In this document: positions 6,625 through 11,923 of the stretch, in pieces
Position numbering within the stretch: the first letter of the stretch is position 1
Layout of the letters: every line of letters begins with the position of its first letter
From: Candidatus Hydrogenedentota bacterium
GTDB taxonomy: Bacteria; Hydrogenedentota; Hydrogenedentia; Hydrogenedentales; CAITNO01
Direction of reading: 5' to 3'
Assembly (NCBI GenBank): GCA_011046175.1
Contig: DSBB01000309.1
Span: 1 to 11,923 of the forward strand
Length of the DNA: 11,923 bases
Made by a program: the position numbers and the translations under genes
Notes under the pieces: generated by a model
Seen by the model: the letters and a program-made list of their open reading frames with translations, nothing else
The model's database searches: none
Told to the model about the DNA's origin: nothing

Positions 6625-9162
6625 TCAGACGCCCAGTTTGTTCAAGGCGATAAACTCTTCCGGTGTGCGGGTGATGACCGGCGCGTAACCCGGCAGCGGT
6701 CGTATCTGCTGGTGATAAGCGTCGAGGAAGCTGAATGCCTGCGGGAAATAGGCTTCTTCCATTTCGGCGGGCGGCACAATCCAGTTGGGCGCGCCGACCA
6801 CGCACACGGGCGCGTCGAGACAGTCAAAAGCGATCTGGCTGAGCTGCCCCGCAATGGTGTGCAGATAGCTGCCGCGCTCGCAGGCGTCGCTGGCAACAAT
6901 AATTTTTCCCGTCTTCTTCAACGACGCTACCACGGGTTCGTAGTTGAAAGGCACCAGCGTCTGGCCGTCTATCACTTCCACGGAAACGTCATATTCCTTT
7001 TCAAACCGTTTTGCCGCGTCCATGGCGCGGTACAAGGTTGCGCCAAAGGTGAGGATAGTCAGGTCATTGCCTTCCTTCATCACGGCGGGTTCGCCCAGCG
7101 GCAGCCGGTAATACGCGGCGGGCACGCCGCCCGGCTGGAATATCTCCACCTGGTTGTACAGACGCTGGCTCTCGAAGAACACGACGGGGTCGTTGCCGCT
7201 CATGGCGGTGGCAAGCAATCCTTTTGCCGTGTACGGCGTCGCAGGGAACACTACCTTCAATCCGGGCACATGGGCGCACAGCGCCGTCCAGTCCTGCGAG
7301 TGTTGCGCGCCGTATTTCGCGCCCACCGACACCCGCAGCACGATGGGCAGCTTCAACAGCCCGGCGGACATGGCCTGCCACTTCGGCATCTGGTTGAACA
7401 CCTCATCGCCGGCGCGTCCCATGAAGTCGCAGTACATCAACTCAACCAGCGGACGTCCGCCTTCCATGGCGCAGCCCACCGCCGTTCCCACAATGGCCGC
7501 CTCGGAAATGGGCGCGTTGAACAGGCGGTAATAGGGGAGCGCCTCGGTGAGTCCCTGATAGACGGCGAACGCGCCGCCCCAATCGCGGTTTTCTTCGCCG
7601 TAAGCGACAACGCGGTGGTCGTTGTAGAAATGATGGATAATGGTTTCAAAAAGCGCTTCGCCGAAGGTAACCGCTTTGGTGGCTTTCAAAGTGGCGCCAT
7701 CTTCGGCAATGCCGGAGCGGGATTTTTTGGCGATGGCCAACACACGCGGATTCTCTTCGAGCGGTATGGACACGTCTTCCTTGCGTCGTAATCCGGGAAA
7801 CGTCTCAAGAATTCCGTTGTTGAACATCAACTGCGAAACGCCCTGATGCGGGGTCAACACCATGCGCGGCGACGTTTTTTCACTCACGGCCAATTGACAC
7901 GCTTTTACAACTTTGCGCTGCGCGTAGACGTGAACTTCATCAAGTTGCGCCCGGGTAATCAGCCCGGCGTTAATCAGTTTGTCGGAGAACTCCACAAGGG
8001 GGTCTACGGCGCGCCACATTTCAATTTCTTCGCGCTCGCGGTAGGCGGACTGATCGCTGGGGGAATGTCCCGCCTGCCGGTAGCACAACACATCCAGCAG
8101 CACGGGGCCGTCGCCCTTCTTGATGATGGCGAGTTTGCGCTTGTACGCGTCCGCCAGCGCGAGCGGATTGTTGCCGTCCACCACCTCGGCGTGCATGTTG
8201 TCGGGATTCACGCCGGCGCCGACGCGCGCCATGAATTCGAAGCCCATAGTCTCGCCGACGGGCTGGCCGCCCATGCCGTAGAAGTTGTCCATAAAGTTGA
8301 AGATGAGCGGCAGGCCGCCCTTCATGAATTTCGGCCACAGCGTTTTGAACTGGGCCATGCTGGAAAAACCCAGCGCTTCCCACACGGGGCCGCAGCCCAC
8401 GGATGCGTCGCCGATGTTGGCCACGCAGACGCCGCCGAGTCCCCCTATTTTCTTGTAGAGCGCCGCGCCGGTGGTAATGTCCGCGCTGCCGCCCACAATC
8501 GCGTTCGCCGGGTACACGCCAAAAGGCAGACAAAAGGCGTGCATGGAACCACCCATGCCCCGGCTGAATCCCGTCTCACGCCCGAATATCTCCGCGAGCA
8601 GTCCGTACAGCAGGAAGTCTATGCCCAGTTCCTCTTCTTCGCATGTGCTCAAAACAGGCTTCTTCTTCCCTTTGGGCGTAAGATTCACCCCGCGCCAGTC
8701 GGGACTGTTCTTCTGGACGATATTCAGGATAAGGCCGTTGAAATAACTTTCCATGATGCCGTTCAAGTCATTGCCTGTCAGGTCTTCCACGGCGCGCAGT
8801 CCCTTGGCGATGATTTCGCCGTGGCTGCGGTGACTGCCGAACAGATGGTCGTTGACGCCCAGATGCACGCACTCGCCCACCGCGGCGCCTTCTTGGCCGA
8901 TGGACAAATGCGCCGGGCCGGCATGGTTGTATTCGATACCCTGATAGGCGCCCAGTTTCTTGATGTTGTCGAGCATGGTCTCGAATTCACGGATAAGCGC
9001 CATGTCGCGATAGATGCGCAGGCAACGTTCCGGGGAAATACCCGATTTCGCGGCCAGTTCATCTTCGAGTGGTTTCCTGTACGCGTTGATCGGAATCTTC
9101 TTGGGGACGATATAACCGCTCTTACGCACTTTTTCAGGAACAACAATCAGTTTTTTCGTCAT
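6625..9162 (-). CDS. Fused alpha-beta 2-oxo acid dehydrogenase E1 component (thiamine diphosphate-dependent)
   Basis: One 845-aa chain carrying both E1 subunits of a pyruvate, branched-chain or acetoin dehydrogenase-type complex. Alpha half (about 45-430): YRDMALIREFE, HLSIGQEGAAVG, SHRSHGEIIAKG, FGRETGFSRGMGGSMH, the thiamine diphosphate motif starting GDAS (251-254) and ending near MDN (291-293), then YRQAGHSPSD. Beta half (about 495-840): TFGEALFETI, FNAPISEAAIVGTAVG, GAQHSQDW, IDGQTLVPFN and an ASDACERG C-terminal core. The alpha half has two extra stretches: about 140-185, lysine- and glutamate-rich, before the FGRETGF motif, and about 270-283 inside the cofactor motif. A basic N-terminal extension precedes the domain. 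No E2 or E3 gene is in the window. Start at 9162 has AAAGG upstream. Fused E1 chains are known; substrate cannot be fixed here. Confidence 0.9.
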   Translation of the reverse strand: MTKKLIVVPEKVRKSGYIVPKKIPINAYRKPLEDELAAKSGISPERCLRIYRDMALIREFETMLDNIKKLGAYQGIEYNHAGPAHLSIGQEGAAVGECVHLGVNDHLFGSHRSHGEIIAKGLRAVEDLTGNDLNGIMESYFNGLILNIVQKNSPDWRGVNLTPKGKKKPVLSTCEEEELGIDFLLYGLLAEIFGRETGFSRGMGGSMHAFCLPFGVYPANAIVGGSADITTGAALYKKIGGLGGVCVANIGDASVGCGPVWEALGFSSMAQFKTLWPKFMKGGLPLIFNFMDNFYGMGGQPVGETMGFEFMARVGAGVNPDNMHAEVVDGNNPLALADAYKRKLAIIKKGDGPVLLDVLCYRQAGHSPSDQSAYREREEIEMWRAVDPLVEFSDKLINAGLITRAQLDEVHVYAQRKVVKACQLAVSEKTSPRMVLTPHQGVSQLMFNNGILETFPGLRRKEDVSIPLEENPRVLAIAKKSRSGIAEDGATLKATKAVTFGEALFETIIHHFYNDHRVVAYGEENRDWGGAFAVYQGLTEALPYYRLFNAPISEAAIVGTAVGCAMEGGRPLVELMYCDFMGRAGDEVFNQMPKWQAMSAGLLKLPIVLRVSVGAKYGAQHSQDWTALCAHVPGLKVVFPATPYTAKGLLATAMSGNDPVVFFESQRLYNQVEIFQPGGVPAAYYRLPLGEPAVMKEGNDLTILTFGATLYRAMDAAKRFEKEYDVSVEVIDGQTLVPFNYEPVVASLKKTGKIIVASDACERGSYLHTIAGQLSQIAFDCLDAPVCVVGAPNWIVPPAEMEEAYFPQAFSFLDAYHQQIRPLPGYAPVITRTPEEFIALNKLGV

Positions 9163-9189
9163 TACAAACAGCCTTTACAAGTTATGACA

Positions 9190-9222
9190 GGGGTTGGGAT
9201 TCGTTGGGGGTATCGGTATGGG
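9190..9222 (+). other. Second G-rich tract, upstream of the E1 gene
   Basis: Plus-strand G runs at 9190-9193, 9196-9198, 9206-9210 and 9220-9222 with loops of 2, 7 and 9 nt satisfy a loose G-quadruplex pattern. The transcript leader of E1 is therefore C-rich and poor in G here. Position relative to the gene is similar to the tract at 1185-1238. Otherwise the 168-nt gap 9163-9330 shows only a weak 5-bp hairpin (about 9307-9323) after dapA. Confidence 0.35.
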
Positions 9223-9256
9223 ATAGACATGCCCGCAGGGCTTATCAAGCGAAACA

Positions 9257-9265
9257 ATTGTACCA
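9257..9265 (-). promoter_or_regulatory. Extended -10 promoter candidate for the E1 gene
   Basis: On the minus strand TGG precedes TACAAT, matching TGnTATAAT at all but one position. The -35 region is weak, as is common with extended -10 promoters. A start near 9250 would give a leader of nearly 90 nt containing the C-rich stretch. It implies that E1 is transcribed separately from dapA. Confidence 0.45.
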
Positions 9266-9330
9266 CACCGTAAAAGATATCCACGAATCGCCATGCAGCG
9301 CAAACAAGCGGCTGACACGCTTCAACCCCG

Positions 9331-10203
9331 TCAAATTAACTGCAACTCCCGCAAAACAGCATCCAATACATCCAGACTTTTGCCGGTCAACGGCACCAAT
9401 GGAAGGCGAAGAGTATTTCTGATCATGCCCATGCGCGCCAGCGCCGCTTTAACCGGCATCGGATTTGTTTCTATAAACAAGACTTTGAAGAGACGGGCAA
9501 GTTTATAATGTATTGCGCGCGCCTGCGCAAAATCGTCGGCGCCGGCAAGCCGGCATAACGCCGCAACATCAGAGGGCACGATATTCGCCGCCACGGACAC
9601 CACGCCTTTCGCGCCCACCGATATCATGGGTAATGTCAGACTGTCGTCGCCGGACAATACGGTAATGTCGCAGCGCTCCAATATCTCCGTCACCTGATCA
9701 ACACTACCGCTTGCTTCCTTGACAGAAACGATATTTGGGATTTTGGCGAGCGTTGCGATGGTGTCCGGCGTCATCTTGATGCCCGTCCGCCCCGGGACAT
9801 TGTACAACATAATCGGAATATCCACCGCATCGGCAATAGTGGTGTAATGCGCAATCTGTCCGGCGGGCGTGGGTTTGTTGTAATAAGGGGTGATAAGCAA
9901 CGCGCCGTTGCAGCCGACCTCTTTGGCGTAGCGCGTCAACTCGAGCGCTTCCGCCGTATTATTGGAACCCGTGCCCGCAACAACAGGCACGCGTCCGGCA
10001 ACACGCTCTACGGCGAAACGGATGCACCCTTTTTGTTCCGCATGAGATAACGTCGCCGCCTCGCCTGTGCAGCCACAGGGCACCAACCCGTCCGTACCGT
10101 TCTCCAGATGAAAATCTATCAACCGCCCGTACGCGTCGAAATCCACTTCGAGTTTATCGGTAAAAGGCGTTACCAACGCCACATAAGAACCTTCAAAATT
10201 CAT
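9331..10203 (-). CDS. dapA: 4-hydroxy-tetrahydrodipicolinate synthase
   Basis: Condenses pyruvate with aspartate semialdehyde, the first committed step of the diaminopimelate/lysine pathway that feeds peptidoglycan. Length 290 aa, normal for a (beta/alpha)8 DapA. Seen: GSYVALVTPF start, PCGCTGEAATL (42-52), TGSNNT, ITPYYNKPT (Tyr107/Tyr108), YNVPGRTG (Tyr134), the Schiff-base Lys162 in SVKEASG, and SGDDSLTLP. One oddity: the catalytic-triad threonine of the E. coli enzyme (first T of GTTGE, Thr44) is Cys45 here. The TGE threonine, the lysine and the tyrosines are kept, so lysine-pathway function is still the best call over related aldolases. Start at 10203 has GGAG 6-7 nt upstream. It follows dnaB by 27 nt on the same strand, so co-transcription is likely. 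Confidence 0.93.
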   Translation of the reverse strand: MNFEGSYVALVTPFTDKLEVDFDAYGRLIDFHLENGTDGLVPCGCTGEAATLSHAEQKGCIRFAVERVAGRVPVVAGTGSNNTAEALELTRYAKEVGCNGALLITPYYNKPTPAGQIAHYTTIADAVDIPIMLYNVPGRTGIKMTPDTIATLAKIPNIVSVKEASGSVDQVTEILERCDITVLSGDDSLTLPMISVGAKGVVSVAANIVPSDVAALCRLAGADDFAQARAIHYKLARLFKVLFIETNPMPVKAALARMGMIRNTLRLPLVPLTGKSLDVLDAVLRELQLI

Positions 10204-10230
10204 GGGCTTCTCCAGAAGTTGTAACAGCCG

Positions 10231-11718
10231 TCAATCAAAGGGGATGTCTTCGCCTTCTTCTTCATAAGGCTCATCGTAAACAGGGTCATAATTGGACTGC
10301 ATGGCAACAACATTGCTTGGCGACTCAGCCTTTCCTTCCCCGGCGCCTCTGGCGTCCACATCCCTGAATCGCTGAATATTTGTCTGAAACAGCAAATCAA
10401 AGCGCCCGGTGGGGCCATTACGCTGCTTGGCGATATTGGCGACGATAATGTTCTCCCTGCCTTCCCGTTCCGCGGCAGGAAGCCGCGACAGGATAATCAC
10501 GACATCCGCATCCTGCTCAATCGCGCCCGACTCGCGCAAATGCGACAGTTTCGGCATACCCCGGTCGTCCTTCTCCGCCTCGCGGCTCAACTGGGACAAG
10601 GTCATCACCGGAACGCGCAACTCGCGGGCAAGACCCTTGATAGCGCGTGAAATTTCTGAAATTTCATTTTGCCGGTTTTCCGACCGCCCGGAAGTGTGCA
10701 TCAACTGCATATAATCAATGATAATCAAATCAATCGAGTCCTGCGCTGACTGGCGACGCGCTTTGGACCGCAATTCCAGCGGCGTCAACCCCGCGGATTC
10801 GTCAATGTAGATTCTGGCGTTGTCCAGTTTCGCCGCCGCCTCCTGAATTTTTGGAAATTCCGCGTCCGCGAGAAAGCCCTTTCGCAGCCGGTCTGAATCA
10901 ACGCCGCCCACGAGGCAAAGCAACCGCTGCACCAGCTGCTCTTTGGCCATTTCAAGACTGAACAGCAATACGCTCTTGTTTTCACGGGTCGCCGCGTTTG
11001 CGGCGATATTCAAGGCAAAAGCAGTCTTGCCCACAGAGGGCCGCGCTGCAAGGACAATCATATCAGACGGCTGCAAACCGGACAGTTTGATGTCCATCTC
11101 GTGAAAGCCCGTCTTCAGACCGGTAACGCCGTCCCCCGCCTTTATCTGCTGCTCGATGCGCTTTATGCCTTCCTCAAGCAATTCGGACACGGCATAAACG
11201 CGATTCATCTGGCGTTGCTCATTGAGCGCGAATATCTCTTTTTCCGCCCCGTCAAGCAACTCCTCCACTTCCTCGTGACCGCGATAGGCGTCCGCAGTTA
11301 TTCTGGCGCAGGAATCAATCAGACGGCGGCGCAACGACTTTTCAAGGACTATCTGGGCGTAATACTCCACATTGGCCGAAGTGGGCACCGCGGCGATGAG
11401 TTCCATAAGATAGGCTTCGCCGCCGACCGTTTCAAGCGTCTCCCTGCGGGTCAGTTCGTCCAGCAGCACAATCCTGTCCAACGGCTTGTTTTCGTTGAAC
11501 AAACCAACCAACGCGTCATAGAGCGCCTGATGCGCCTGCACAAAGAATACGTCGTGTTCGCCATGACGCAGTATTTCCACCGCCGCGCCAATGGCTTCGG
11601 AACGCATCAACATCGCCCCCAACACCGAGCGTTCCGCTTCAATGTCTTGAGGCGGCATACGGTCATAGAGATTTGCGGGGGCGGCGCCCCCGGATCGGGG
11701 TTCCGGCCGCGTTGCCAT
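10231..11718 (-). CDS. dnaB: Replicative DNA helicase DnaB
   Basis: Hexameric 5'-3' helicase of the replication fork, 495 aa, slightly longer than typical. N-terminal DnaB domain from PPQDIEAERSVLGAML (about 22-37), linker to about 195, then the RecA-like core: Walker A AARPSVGKTAFAL (about 224-236), Walker B LIIIDYMQLM (about 331-340), SQLSREAEK (about 375), SHLRESGAIEQDAD (about 392-405) and KQRNGPTG (about 431) with the arginine-finger region. The tail is acidic (YDEPYEEEGEDIPFD). The frame is open to 11769 but the ATG at 11718 is chosen because AGGGAG precedes it and it starts one base after the rplI stop. A GC-rich segment at about codons 7-14 (RSGGAAPA) can form alternative hairpins. 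No intein is seen at the usual Walker A insertion site. rplI-dnaB order is the conserved bacterial arrangement. Confidence 0.97.
   Translation of the reverse strand: MATRPEPRSGGAAPANLYDRMPPQDIEAERSVLGAMLMRSEAIGAAVEILRHGEHDVFFVQAHQALYDALVGLFNENKPLDRIVLLDELTRRETLETVGGEAYLMELIAAVPTSANVEYYAQIVLEKSLRRRLIDSCARITADAYRGHEEVEELLDGAEKEIFALNEQRQMNRVYAVSELLEEGIKRIEQQIKAGDGVTGLKTGFHEMDIKLSGLQPSDMIVLAARPSVGKTAFALNIAANAATRENKSVLLFSLEMAKEQLVQRLLCLVGGVDSDRLRKGFLADAEFPKIQEAAAKLDNARIYIDESAGLTPLELRSKARRQSAQDSIDLIIIDYMQLMHTSGRSENRQNEISEISRAIKGLARELRVPVMTLSQLSREAEKDDRGMPKLSHLRESGAIEQDADVVIILSRLPAAEREGRENIIVANIAKQRNGPTGRFDLLFQTNIQRFRDVDARGAGEGKAESPSNVVAMQSNYDPVYDEPYEEEGEDIPFD
11677..11700 (-). other. Two mutually exclusive GC-rich hairpins in the dnaB start region
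   Basis: In the dnaB transcript, CCCCG-AUC-CGGGG (11700-11688) and GGGGGC-GCC-GCCCCC (reading down to 11677) share the central G run, so only one can form at a time. They lie 19 to 42 nt into the coding region. On the plus strand the second is GGGGGC, GGC, GCCCCC at 11677-11691. Could tune translation; may also be chance GC-richness in a linker. Confidence 0.4.
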
Positions 11719-11719
11719 A

Positions 11720-11923
11720 TTACTCCCTGAATGCAGCGTCTGAAGCTTCGGCGGCTGCCAGTTCTTCATCTATTTCGGCGGTGCTTACTTCATCATGCAA
11801 TCCGGTAACCCACACCTTGACAGATGATTCAATACCCGACAGCAGCCGCACCTTGACTGTAAAGATACCAAGCGATTTGATGGGTTCTTCAAGAATAATC
11901 TGTTTGCGGGTGATCTCAAACCC
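11720..11923 (-). CDS. rplI: 50S ribosomal protein L9, C-terminal part (N-terminus outside window)
   Basis: The last 67 residues of L9, a 23S rRNA-binding protein at the base of the L1 stalk. It begins GFEITRKQIILEEPIKSLG, the hallmark of the L9 C-terminal domain, continues FTVKVRLLSGIESSVKVWV, and ends with an alanine- and glutamate-rich tail (about 25 residues) that is longer than in E. coli. The stop is one base before the dnaB start, so the two are translationally adjacent. It is too short for the frame list but unambiguous. The usual rpsF-ssb-rpsR genes probably lie just beyond the right edge. Confidence 0.93.
   Translation of the reverse strand, partial: GFEITRKQIILEEPIKSLGIFTVKVRLLSGIESSVKVWVTGLHDEVSTAEIDEELAAAEASDAAFRE

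Noticed and set aside
6553..9273. Two long plus-strand open frames (412 and 475 codons) opposite the E1 gene
   Set aside because: Long antisense frames come from third-position GC bias; the E1 frame on the minus strand is unambiguous and covers both.
9300..9330. Intrinsic terminator after dapA
   Set aside because: Only a 5-bp AAGCG/CGCTT stem with no T-run; too weak to list.
11719..11769. Longer DnaB start at 11769
   Set aside because: This would overlap the rplI coding end by about 50 nt; ATG 11718 has AGGGAG and sits one base after the rplI stop.

Overview
The window looks like GC-rich bacterial chromosome from a large-genome environmental lineage. Free-standing UroD-fold proteins, Gfo/Idh/MocA oxidoreductases and a secreted family 2 glycosidase are the mix often met in Planctomycetota/Verrucomicrobiota/Lentisphaerota-type or Hydrogenedentota genomes. 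This placement is inferred from gene content only; there is no rRNA in the window. All genes but one (the UroD-fold gene) lie on the minus strand.

Left part (1-2370): an ABC transporter ATPase (cut by the window edge) and a YtrA-type GntR repressor overlap by 35 nt and form a minus-strand operon. Its promoter is very clear (TTGACT, 17 nt, TATACT) and an imperfect palindrome covers the -10 box, so autorepression is likely. Upstream of it sits a Gfo/Idh/MocA oxidoreductase. Its reading frame contains a 33-bp palindromic element that appears to have been inserted in frame, adding exactly 11 residues.

Centre (2371-6624): a 251-nt divergent intergenic region separates the oxidoreductase from a plus-strand UroD-fold protein. 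The stop codon of that gene abuts, with no base between, the stop codon of a convergent secreted GH2 beta-glycosidase gene. The GH2 gene carries a single-base frameshift in a GGG run and reads as complete once this is repaired. Upstream of GH2 lies a DUF433/DUF5615 pair, toxin-antitoxin-like, with a 4-nt overlap and visibly lower GC.

Right part (6625-11923): a fused alpha-beta E1 dehydrogenase (845 aa, with an alpha-half insertion), then dapA, dnaB and the end of rplI, reading leftward. rplI-dnaB is the classic ribosomal/replication cluster; dapA follows dnaB after 27 nt and is probably co-transcribed. E1 has its own extended -10 promoter candidate. No tRNA, rRNA, CRISPR array or transposase was seen, and no gap between genes exceeds 300 nt.

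The most unusual item is the 33-bp in-frame palindromic element at 1652-1684. Next come two mutually exclusive GC-rich hairpins just inside dnaB, the E1 fusion with its insertion, and a Thr-to-Cys change in the DapA active-site motif.
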